Source of the DNA: Vulcanimicrobiota bacterium
GTDB taxonomy: Bacteria > Vulcanimicrobiota > Xenobia > Xenobiales > JADMJV01
Length of the DNA stretch: 64,000 bases
NCBI GenBank assembly: GCA_017307785.1
Contig: JAFKGI010000020.1
Coordinates: forward strand, 62,001 to 126,000
Direction: 5' to 3'
Of the stretch, positions 43,299 through 50,648 are shown piece after piece. The translations under genes were made by a program, and so were the position numbers. Below the pieces are notes generated by a model. That model had not been told where the DNA came from and did not search any database. It saw nothing but the letters and a program-made list of their open reading frames with translations. Numbering within the stretch: position 1 is the first letter of the stretch; every line of letters starts with the position of its first letter.

Positions 43299-44372
43299 TC
43301 AATATCCTAGCAAACTCAGAAATTGCTGCTTCTTGGCGGCCTGCGGTTCGGCTGCCCACTGCTCCGCGGTCATATTTCGATAACGGTCCAGATCGCCGAC
43401 CACGTTGGCACCGGTTTCGGCAAAGTCTTCCCGATTGTTGGTTCTGCCGTAGCTGCTCACACTATCGGCATTTCCCCAGGGCGCCTGCGACGATACATTG
43501 CCATTGGCGCTATCGAAAAGGTGGGAATATTCGTGGGCCACCAGATCCCGAGCCTGATCGGCATTATTCAAGCTGTCCGCTCGGAAACCGATCGCCCCCT
43601 GGTCGGGGCTGGCCAGTCCGGCCACGTTAGCCCGAGGGGAAGGCCTGTTGGCGCTATCCGCATAGCCCAGATCCTTGTCAAAATAAAGAGACTTGGCAAC
43701 GCCCTGCATGGCTGGGGGCAGCTTCTCGATGCCATTCCTCAGATTGTCCATCTGGGTTTGATTGAGATTCTCCGAACCGTGGGTTTTGATTTCTGCCGGT
43801 TTGCCGGCCGCATCGATGTAGCTCAATTTTCCTTCGGGAGTCAATTGCGCATCCTGAGCGGGATTGGTGGGAATCACCGTATGACGGTCGCCCGAGATGC
43901 TCTCGGTCTGGGAACGACCTTTCTCGTCCTTGGTTTCTCGAGTCAGATAGGTGCTGCCGTCCACGGGTTTGACCTCAGTAAAGTCGCCCTTGCCGTCCGT
44001 GGCGGGCACCGGACGCGTCGAGGTTCCCTTGTCGTCTGGCTTGGACCACTCTCCCGGGGTCCCCAACTGGGAGTTGATCGGCCGGTCTCCACCGGCGCCT
44101 CCACCACCGGATAGGCCGGCATCTTGCAACTCCGCGTCCGGCTTCTCGGCGACCGGCTTGCCGCCCAGACTGTTGGCGAAGTTGGGGGTCGATCCAGCCG
44201 GGCCCTCCCCTTCGGAAACCTTCACCGAGTCTTTGGGTGCTGAGATCGCGCTGTCACTGCCTCCTGAGCTGGAGGGGGCGCTAGAACTGCTGCTACCGGA
44301 TGAGGAAACGCCGCCGCCGCCTCCCCCGATGGAAGGGGAAGAGCTTCCCCCACCGACACCACCAATCGCCAT
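43299..44372 (-). CDS. Second lethal-factor-like zinc metalloprotease with Gly/Ser-rich N-terminus
   Basis: This 357-residue protein starts with about 50 Gly/Ser-rich residues and no Sec signal, including a DSVKVS motif at 48-53. A single degenerate copy of the DGG repeat of the larger protease lies near residue 120. The C-terminal domain has the zinc motif HEYSH near 277, and 36 residues on SSYGRTN followed by REDFAET, an almost exact match in spacing to anthrax lethal factor. The final part (RYRNMTAEQWAAEPQAAKKQ) parallels the larger protease. It ends one base before S3. The catalytic residues are intact. Confidence 0.82.
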   Translation of the reverse strand: MAIGGVGGGSSSPSIGGGGGGVSSSGSSSSSAPSSSGGSDSAISAPKDSVKVSEGEGPAGSTPNFANSLGGKPVAEKPDAELQDAGLSGGGGAGGDRPINSQLGTPGEWSKPDDKGTSTRPVPATDGKGDFTEVKPVDGSTYLTRETKDEKGRSQTESISGDRHTVIPTNPAQDAQLTPEGKLSYIDAAGKPAEIKTHGSENLNQTQMDNLRNGIEKLPPAMQGVAKSLYFDKDLGYADSANRPSPRANVAGLASPDQGAIGFRADSLNNADQARDLVAHEYSHLFDSANGNVSSQAPWGNADSVSSYGRTNNREDFAETGANVVGDLDRYRNMTAEQWAAEPQAAKKQQFLSLLGY

Positions 44373-44482
44373 AACCCGATTCTCCTTAAGCTCGTTTCCA
44401 ACAGGATAGCGATTCCGGGGATTAAGTTTCCGTCAAGATCATTAAGATACCGACTTCCTCACGGACGCGACCAGTACGACAA

Positions 44483-44501
44483 CGCCGTCCGGGTGACGGC
44501 G
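44483..44501. terminator. Weak hairpin near the 3' end of the TPR gene
   Basis: CGCCGTC and GACGGCG form a 7-bp stem with a 5-base loop between the two minus-strand genes. A clear T-run is missing on the minus strand, so an intrinsic terminator role is uncertain. Confidence 0.3.
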
Positions 44502-44529
44502 CGTGGGGCCGGACTTTTCTTCCCGGCGC

Positions 44530-45027
44530 CTACCTACCTTGGGCTTTCTCTTGTTCTTGCAGGGCGGATCGCAGGTTCTCGAGGCCGGGTTCGTCGCTCC
44601 TGCACTTGGCCAGAGCCGAACGGCAATCTTCCAGCCGGCCCAATTCGAAGTAAGCCCAGGCTTGCCCCGGAGGGTTGTCTTTCCACAACTCCAGAGCCTC
44701 CTCAAAGCGGCCCTCCATATAGGCGATCTGGCCGAGTATCCGGGGAGCTTCGGGACTCTCGGGATTGCGCAGCCGCCCCTTTTCGACGAGCGATCTGGCA
44801 GCAGCATAATTTTCTAACTCACACTGACGCCAGGCCTGCCAGTAATCAATATCCGGAAAACCGGGTGCGATTTGTCCGAGCATTTCGTAGTAGGCCAGGG
44901 CCTGTCCGGGATGCTCCTGGTCGACTTCGCCATTGGCCATTGCCAGAATTCCCTGACAGACTAGCCAATAAAGGAGCGAGATCAGCAAGAAGAGAGCATA
45001 TACGCGGCATAAAATCCAGGCCATCAT
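44530..45027 (-). CDS. Membrane-anchored TPR-like protein
   Basis: The 165-residue product has one N-terminal membrane segment (ILCRVYALFLLISLLYWLV) and then TPR-like helices: ALAYYEMLGQIAPGFPDIDYW, AAARSLVEKGRL and the canonical EAPRILGQIAYMEGRFEEALELW. It probably scaffolds protein contacts at the membrane. ATG 45027 overlaps the stop of the membrane-protein gene by ATGA. Confidence 0.7.
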   Translation of the reverse strand: MMAWILCRVYALFLLISLLYWLVCQGILAMANGEVDQEHPGQALAYYEMLGQIAPGFPDIDYWQAWRQCELENYAAARSLVEKGRLRNPESPEAPRILGQIAYMEGRFEEALELWKDNPPGQAWAYFELGRLEDCRSALAKCRSDEPGLENLRSALQEQEKAQGR

Positions 45028-45773
45028 TCTGCCACACCCACCGGATTCAGACCCGTCTCCCCAGATGCGTCCTCTGGCTCGCCACGAGACAGCAATTGCT
45101 TTAGAATCGCCAGTCCGGCGATGTGGCCCAAGGCCATAAGCTGGGCCTGGACGCAGAACTCCCAGACCGCCGTCGGCCATCCATGAAGAGTGGACGGACC
45201 CGCAAATCCCGCGAATTCAAGAGTCTGCGGCACACTCAGACTCCCGATCATGAGAAATCCAGTGAACGCCCCGAAGACCATCCAAAAAAACAGCAGTTTC
45301 CAAAAGTGCTGCTTGGTTAATTCGAAGCTCCGCGACATCACGTCTTCTACGGTATGGCCGTATCCAATGGCCAGAGCCGCCCCGACTGAGAGCGAGACCC
45401 AGACATACACGGCGGGCAAAATCAGGCAAATCGCCGAACAGAGCAAAGCCAGACCGCTCATCAATAAGTAGCCGACAAGGCGAGGCAGAAGGCAAATTCC
45501 CTGCCAGGCGCTGCGCAGAAGGCCCGCCTGATAGCCCGATTCCCTCTGCTGGATCCCCCAGAGGAAAGAGACGGTCCAGGGCAGCAAAAGCAACTCATTC
45601 GCTCGAGTAAAATGTTCGCCCCATCCCTTGGCGGCGCTCAGTGCGCCGAAAGGAAGGCCCCAAATCAAGAAAAGCCCGATAAGAAAGCGAAAATGCCGAA
45701 ATATAAGATCCCGGGTGTCGCGGAGACACTTTCCGATCAAAAAGGCTGGGGGGGCGGTCTGCACGAGCGACAT
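45024..45773 (-). CDS. Multi-pass membrane protein
   Basis: This protein of about 249 residues has five or six hydrophobic helices (for example FLIGLFLIWGLPFGAL, LLMSGLALLCSAICLILPAVYVWV, LLFFWMVFGAFTGFLMIGSL). The layout with a central RSFELTKQHFWKLL segment recalls DUF975-type and glycerophosphodiesterase membrane domains, but I cannot assign it. ATG 45773 is used; a TTG at 45782 is possible. Cotranscribed with the TPR gene. Confidence 0.65.
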   Translation of the reverse strand: MSLVQTAPPAFLIGKCLRDTRDLIFRHFRFLIGLFLIWGLPFGALSAAKGWGEHFTRANELLLLPWTVSFLWGIQQRESGYQAGLLRSAWQGICLLPRLVGYLLMSGLALLCSAICLILPAVYVWVSLSVGAALAIGYGHTVEDVMSRSFELTKQHFWKLLFFWMVFGAFTGFLMIGSLSVPQTLEFAGFAGPSTLHGWPTAVWEFCVQAQLMALGHIAGLAILKQLLSRGEPEDASGETGLNPVGVAE

Positions 45774-45877
45774 TTCTAACAAATCCGGAAAGTACCCTCC
45801 AAAACAAGCGGCGGGTCCGAATCATGGAATGCAAAAGTTGAATAGTTTTCAACTTTTCCCCAGGTTATCCACAACCG

Positions 45878-47236
45878 CTACAAACGCACTCGAACTGACA
45901 TTCCTGGGGCCAGATTGCCTTCCGGCATCCCGTCAAACCGTAGCTTGACGGGCACGCGCTGGACCACCTTAACCCAGTTGCCGCTAGCGTTCTCCGGCGG
46001 CAGCACGGCGAAGCGCGAGCCGCTACCCGGCTGCAGGCTGTCCACGTGAGCCGGCCAGGTCCGGTTCGGATAGGCGTCGATCACCACCTGAGCCGGCTGC
46101 CCCGTTTTCATTCGGGCCAATTCCGTCTCGCGGAAATTGGCCACCACCCACAAATCGTGGGAGACCTCGGCCATCAGATTCTGACCCACCTGGGCGTAGC
46201 TGCCCGGCTCGGCCAACCGGCGCGAAACCCGCCCGTCCATGGGAGCCACAATCCGCGTATACTCCAGGTCCAGCCGGGCTCGTTCTAAACCGGCCCGGGC
46301 CGAGGCCACTTCCGCCTTGCCCACCTCCACCTCCAGGAGGGCTGCCTGTACTTGCTGAGGGGCGGCGCTGGCCGAGTCCACCTTGCTGGCGAAATCGTGA
46401 CTCTGAGCCTGAGCCTCGGCCACGTGAGCCTGCGCTTCCGAAACCTGAGACTGACTCTGGCTATAAACCTGCTCGGCCCCGCCCAGAGCCGCCGAAGCCT
46501 CGGCAATCCGGGATTGGGCGGCCCTTACTTTCTCTCCGGCCGCTTCGGCTTGTGCCAGCGAAGCATCGTAAGCCGCCTGGGCGTGGTCCAGACTTTCCCG
46601 TGGAGAAGCCTCGAGAGCGACCAGCTTGCGAGCCCTTTCCAGGTCCTGACGCGTCTTGACCACCTCAACCCCATAAGCCCGAGCCTGAGAGCGAATCTCC
46701 TCATAGCCCACCCGCGCCGAATCCAGCTGCGCTCGGGCCATGGCGATGCGCGCCCGGCTGCTGTCGCTGGCCCGGGCCGCCGTCTCCACCTGGATGCGCG
46801 CCCGCTCCACGTTGGAGCGCGACATCTCCCAACTGGACCGCGCCCCCTCCAAACTGGCTCCGGTGGTCACCCTGGCCACCCCGGCGCGCACGCGGGCCGC
46901 TTCCAGCCGGCGTAGAGCGCTTTGCAGCGCGGCCTCGGCCTGCAGCACCCGCACCCGATAGTCGGCCGGGTCGATCTCCAGCAGCAACTGGCCTTTCTTC
47001 ACCGACTGATTCTCCTCCACCAGCACCCGCAGCACCGGACCGCTGACACGCGGCGCCAGTTGCACCACGTGGGCCTCCAAATAAGCGTCATCCGTGCTGC
47101 GCCGTGCCTGCTGGTAAATCCACAGGGCGGCGGCCACGGTCAACACCACCAGCACCCCCAGCAACAGAAAGATCTTGCGAGAGGCGGCGTGGGTGCGCGG
47201 CTGACTGTTGAGAGCTTCCGAAAAAATCGTGGTCAT
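45878..47236 (-). CDS. EmrA/HlyD-type membrane fusion protein
   Basis: This 452-residue protein links an inner-membrane pump to TolC. An N-terminal membrane segment (IFLLLGVLVVLTVAAALWIY) is followed by the EmrA hallmark STDDAYLEAHVVQLAPRVSG, the first lipoyl half. A very long Ala/Gln/Arg-rich coiled-coil hairpin spans about residues 95-310, then the second lipoyl half (IVAPMDGRVSRRLAEPGSY) and the beta-barrel follow. It overlaps the tolC-type gene by ATGA. The pump is the MFS protein encoded divergently beyond tetR. Confidence 0.92.
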   Translation of the reverse strand: MTTIFSEALNSQPRTHAASRKIFLLLGVLVVLTVAAALWIYQQARRSTDDAYLEAHVVQLAPRVSGPVLRVLVEENQSVKKGQLLLEIDPADYRVRVLQAEAALQSALRRLEAARVRAGVARVTTGASLEGARSSWEMSRSNVERARIQVETAARASDSSRARIAMARAQLDSARVGYEEIRSQARAYGVEVVKTRQDLERARKLVALEASPRESLDHAQAAYDASLAQAEAAGEKVRAAQSRIAEASAALGGAEQVYSQSQSQVSEAQAHVAEAQAQSHDFASKVDSASAAPQQVQAALLEVEVGKAEVASARAGLERARLDLEYTRIVAPMDGRVSRRLAEPGSYAQVGQNLMAEVSHDLWVVANFRETELARMKTGQPAQVVIDAYPNRTWPAHVDSLQPGSGSRFAVLPPENASGNWVKVVQRVPVKLRFDGMPEGNLAPGMSVRVRL

Positions 47237-48540
47237 TGGGGATTCACTCCTAATGCGTAGTTCAGTTGAGCCAGCGCCACCATCTGACGGTAGAGCGCGT
47301 TGGCCAGCACAAAGCGAGCGTTGGCATAGTCAGCCTGAGCGGTCACCAGCTCCAAACCCGTGCCCACTCCGGCGGAAAAGCGCACCCCGGCCAACCGGGA
47401 AGCCTCGCGACCCTGCTCCACCGCGTCCTGAGCCGTCTTCAGCCGGGTCTCCACATCCTCCACCGCCAGCAGCGCCTGCTTGACTTGAAGGGCGACTTCA
47501 TCCAATTCTTTTTGCTGTTCCGCGGCCAACTGCAGCTTCCGGTGCTCCAGCGCCTCCACCCGGGCGTCGGTCACGCCTCCGTCGTAAAGCGGGATGGACA
47601 GCTCGCCCATCAGCCTGAGACCCCCATACAACATGCTGCCGGCCCCCAGCACGTTATAGTTGACCGAAAGATTGAACTCAGGCCGCATGCCGGAAGCCGC
47701 TCCGTTCTGGGCTTCCTGTAGGGCCAGCAGACGGGCCCGCAAGGAAGCCAGTTCGGGCCGGCGATCCAGGGCGATCACCGTCAGCGACTTCAGGTCGCGG
47801 CTGGGAACCGGCTCCTGGGCCGCCAGTCCAGGCTGCAGCGACTCTCCGATTTCAAACTCGGTCTGCACCGGCAGATGCACCAGCGCCGCCAGTTCAGCCT
47901 GTCGGCTCTCCACCTCGCTGTGGGTCTCCACCACCTGCTGTTGGCGGGTGGATACGGCCAGTTGCGCCTGCAGCACCTCGAAGCGCGTGCCTTTGCCGGC
48001 TTCACGGCGCGCTTCCGCCTGGCGCAGAGTCTCGCGCCCTTCCAGCAGCGCCAATCGGCTCACTTCCTCGTTCTCGCGAGCCACCAGGTAGTTCAAAAAG
48101 GCACGCTTGCCCAGGAAGACCTGGCGCTGGCGCTCGCGCTCCAGGTTCTGCTGTTCCGACTCCAGCTCGTACCGTTTTTGATGGATGGCCGACTCCAGGC
48201 GGCCACCGCTGTATACCGGAATGGTCAGGCCGATGCGACTGCCCAAGACCTGATTGGTGAGCGGCTGAGTGTTGGCCAGCTCGGTGGTGAGCGACACCAG
48301 ACTGCCGCGCACCAGGTTGTCGGTCACGAACTCATAGCTGGAGTGGATGCCCAGGCGGGGCAGCCGTTCTCCTTCGGCCACACGAACTTCCGATTCGGCG
48401 ATGGCCACGCCCTGTTGGCCGGCCTTCAGGTCCAGACTGCGCTCGAGAACGACGGGAGCGACTTGCGAATAGCTAAGGTGTATGGGCGGCTCGGCGGGCA
48501 CGACGCGAGCGAGCAGCAGCAGCAACATGAATTTCTTCAT
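47233..48540 (-). CDS. TolC-family outer-membrane efflux protein
   Basis: This 435-residue protein has a signal peptide (MKKFMLLLLLARVVPA) and two copies of the outer-membrane efflux domain, with long helices and the internal repeat typical of TolC. GSRIGLTIPVYSGG and GELSIPLYDGG are the paired strand-helix motifs. It is the exit duct for the EmrA/MFS pump. A 14-bp motif shared with the tetR/MFS promoter lies 23-36 bp before its start. Confidence 0.92.
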   Translation of the reverse strand: MKKFMLLLLLARVVPAEPPIHLSYSQVAPVVLERSLDLKAGQQGVAIAESEVRVAEGERLPRLGIHSSYEFVTDNLVRGSLVSLTTELANTQPLTNQVLGSRIGLTIPVYSGGRLESAIHQKRYELESEQQNLERERQRQVFLGKRAFLNYLVARENEEVSRLALLEGRETLRQAEARREAGKGTRFEVLQAQLAVSTRQQQVVETHSEVESRQAELAALVHLPVQTEFEIGESLQPGLAAQEPVPSRDLKSLTVIALDRRPELASLRARLLALQEAQNGAASGMRPEFNLSVNYNVLGAGSMLYGGLRLMGELSIPLYDGGVTDARVEALEHRKLQLAAEQQKELDEVALQVKQALLAVEDVETRLKTAQDAVEQGREASRLAGVRFSAGVGTGLELVTAQADYANARFVLANALYRQMVALAQLNYALGVNPQ

Positions 48541-48562
48541 GTCTCGAATTTAAATACATTGC

Positions 48563-48576
48563 GTAACGAAAATCAA
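48563..48576 (-). promoter_or_regulatory. Candidate TetR operator before the tolC-emrA operon
   Basis: On the minus strand this reads TTGATTTTCGTTAC, identical to 49,162-49,175. The match continues with CA and GTATT at the same spacing. It overlaps the tetR stop codon and lies just ahead of the tolC-type gene, a natural place for control by that regulator. Confidence 0.6.
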
Positions 48577-49148
48577 TAGGTCTTTTTGAGCATGGACAGG
48601 ACCAGCCGCGCGATATCCTCTCCAAAGGCCCAATCCAGCGGAGCATGCCGACTCAACTGGCGAAAATACAGAGCTCCGTAAGCCGCCTCATAGACAGGGA
48701 TAGGGGGAATCTCCTCCAGTTCGCCTCGCCGCAAGGCGCGCACGAACAGCCCTTCCAGCATCTTCCAGCGCCGGCCCATCAGGTTGCGGAAGCCGGCTTC
48801 AAAGTCGGCCACCAGCTGCGACTCGAGCAAGATCGCCAGCACCACTTTGCCGCTGGGTCCCGAAAGATAGGTCACCAGGCGCGGAAAGAAGTAGAACAGA
48901 TCCTTCTCCAGGCTGCCGTGATCGGGCACCTCCAGATCGGGGTTGGCGTCGGTGCGCTCGATATAGGCCTCGGTCAACAATTCGCCCTTGTTGCCCCACC
49001 AGCGATAGATAGTCGGCCGCCCCACCCCCGAGCGACTGGCGATGGCCTCGATGGTCAGCGCCGAATATCCGGATTCGTTCACCAGATCCAACACCGCTTG
49101 AAAAACAGCCTGGCGCGCTTCTTCGCTGCGCGGTCTACCTTTGGGCAT
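48573..49148 (-). CDS. TetR-family transcriptional regulator
   Basis: This 191-residue regulator has the TetR DNA-binding domain: LTIEAIASRSGVGRPTIYRWWGNK, with the Tyr-Arg-Trp-Trp recognition helix. The C-terminal ligand domain is typical in size and probably senses an exported compound. ATG 49148 follows GAGGAGGGG at good spacing. It sits between the outer-membrane/fusion-protein genes and the divergent MFS pump, and a motif shared by both promoters is its likely operator. Confidence 0.92.
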   Translation of the reverse strand: MPKGRPRSEEARQAVFQAVLDLVNESGYSALTIEAIASRSGVGRPTIYRWWGNKGELLTEAYIERTDANPDLEVPDHGSLEKDLFYFFPRLVTYLSGPSGKVVLAILLESQLVADFEAGFRNLMGRRWKMLEGLFVRALRRGELEEIPPIPVYEAAYGALYFRQLSRHAPLDWAFGEDIARLVLSMLKKTY

Positions 49149-49161
49149 CCGGCCCCTCCTC

Positions 49162-49175
49162 TTGATTTTCGTTAC
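49162..49175 (+). promoter_or_regulatory. Candidate TetR operator in the tetR/MFS divergent promoter
   Basis: TTGATTTTCGTTAC is repeated exactly, in the opposite orientation, before the tolC-type gene. It lies in the 48 bp between the starts of tetR and the MFS gene, so binding here would control both. Confidence 0.6.
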
Positions 49176-49182
49176 ACAGAGT

Positions 49183-49194
49183 ATTATATATAAT
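49183..49194. promoter_or_regulatory. Palindromic AT box, shared -10 region
   Basis: ATTATATATAAT is a perfect 12-bp palindrome containing TATAAT on both strands. It could serve as -10 for transcription in both directions. For the MFS gene it ends only two bases before the ATG, which would make that transcript nearly leaderless or point to a later start. Confidence 0.5.
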
Positions 49195-49196
49195 CT

Positions 49197-50648
49197 ATGC
49201 TTCCTCGAAGACCTCCTGGTTACTGGCCCATGCTGCTGGCTTTCACCTGCTCGGTGGCTATGGACGCCCTGCTCTCGGGCGGGGTCGGCGTGGCTCTCCC
49301 GAACCTGATGGGCACCTTCGGAGTCTCGTTTGACGAAGTCAGCTGGGTCTCCACCTTCTACCTGATGGCCGCCGCCGTCATCACTCCTCTCAGCCACTGG
49401 CTGGCCGAACTCTTCGGCCGGCGCAACTATTTCATCGGCTCGACCGCGCTCTTCTTACTGGCCTCGCTGGGTTGCGCCCTCAGCCCAAGCTTTTCCATCT
49501 TGCTCGTGTGCCGCGCTCTGCAAGGCGCAGGCGCGGCCGCCTTCCGCGCTCGCGCCATGCTGGCTATCACCACCGAGATGCCCGCCACCTATCTCATCGA
49601 AGCGCTGGTGCTTTTCACGATGGGCCTTTCAGTGGCGGGAGGAGTGGGCGTGGCCGGCGGCGGCTGGTTGGGCGAATTCGTGACCTGGCGCCTGATTTTC
49701 CTGATGCCGGTTCCGCTAGGCATCCTGGGACTGGGCAGCCTGCTGCTCGGACTGGAACCCAAAGACGACCACCGCCCCCTACCGCACGTCGACTGGCGCG
49801 GCTTCCTCCTGCTGGCCAACGGTCTCATCGCCCTACAGTGGCTGCTGAGCCGGGGCGAGCGGGAAGAATGGTTTCTTTCTCCCCACCTCACCTTGCTGGC
49901 CGCTTGCTCCGCCATTCTGCTTCCCTGGTTTCTCTGGTGGCAACTCCAGCCTAAAAACCCCCATCCCTTGCTCAACCTCAGGCTGCTGCGCGACCGCAAT
50001 CTCCTCAGCGGCCTGGGATTGGCCTTGCTGCTAGGTCTCTTCATCAACGGCGGCCTCTTTGTGCTGCCCCAGTTTCTGCGCGCAGTGGGAGCGCACGACG
50101 GTTGGGCCACCGGCAAGTTGCTGCTGGTCGACGTTTTCGGACAATGGTGCGCTCTCATGCTGGCAACCGTGCTGGCCGGGCGAATCAGCCCGCGAATCCT
50201 GCTGGGAGTGGGTGCTCTCTGCTTCTCGACCGCCATGGCCTGCTTGTGCGGCCGCTGGACCTCCGGCATCCCCGACGAAGCGCTCTATCTGCCGCTGTTC
50301 TTGCGCGGCGCCTCGCTGGGCTTTTTCATCATTCCGCTGGGTGCCTGGTGCGTGCGCAGCCTGCCTCGCGAACACATCGGCGAAGGCAGAGCCCTCTACT
50401 ATTTCTCCCGCCACCTGGGCGGCTCGCTGGGAGTCGCCCTGCTTACGCTGTTGGCGGATCGCCGCGAAAGCTTCCACTCCGCCCACCTGGGACAGGCTAT
50501 TCAAAACTGGAGCGGCTCGCTGGGAGGCTTGCGCTCCCTGCTCTGGCGCGAAACTCAGACCCTGGCTTACCAGGACGTCTTTGTGGCCCTCTTCGGTTTT
50601 GGGATTCTCGCGCTCTTGCTCATCCTGGCCTGGAAGCCCAAGAATTAA
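49197..50648 (+). CDS. MFS drug transporter, EmrB/QacA (DHA2) family
   Basis: This 483-residue inner-membrane pump has about 14 hydrophobic helices. MDALLSGGVGVALPNLMGTF and WVSTFYLMAAAVITPLSHWLAE are the DHA2 first-helix and second-helix motifs, and GRRN is the motif A loop. RALQGAGAAAF matches motif B. The first-helix Asp (MDALL) is kept. With the EmrA-like and TolC-like proteins it forms a tripartite efflux system. No ribosome site precedes ATG 49197; ATG 49230 (residue 12) is an alternative. The TAA stop is shared in a TTAA with the ppk1 stop. Confidence 0.9.
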   Translation: MLPRRPPGYWPMLLAFTCSVAMDALLSGGVGVALPNLMGTFGVSFDEVSWVSTFYLMAAAVITPLSHWLAELFGRRNYFIGSTALFLLASLGCALSPSFSILLVCRALQGAGAAAFRARAMLAITTEMPATYLIEALVLFTMGLSVAGGVGVAGGGWLGEFVTWRLIFLMPVPLGILGLGSLLLGLEPKDDHRPLPHVDWRGFLLLANGLIALQWLLSRGEREEWFLSPHLTLLAACSAILLPWFLWWQLQPKNPHPLLNLRLLRDRNLLSGLGLALLLGLFINGGLFVLPQFLRAVGAHDGWATGKLLLVDVFGQWCALMLATVLAGRISPRILLGVGALCFSTAMACLCGRWTSGIPDEALYLPLFLRGASLGFFIIPLGAWCVRSLPREHIGEGRALYYFSRHLGGSLGVALLTLLADRRESFHSAHLGQAIQNWSGSLGGLRSLLWRETQTLAYQDVFVALFGFGILALLLILAWKPKN

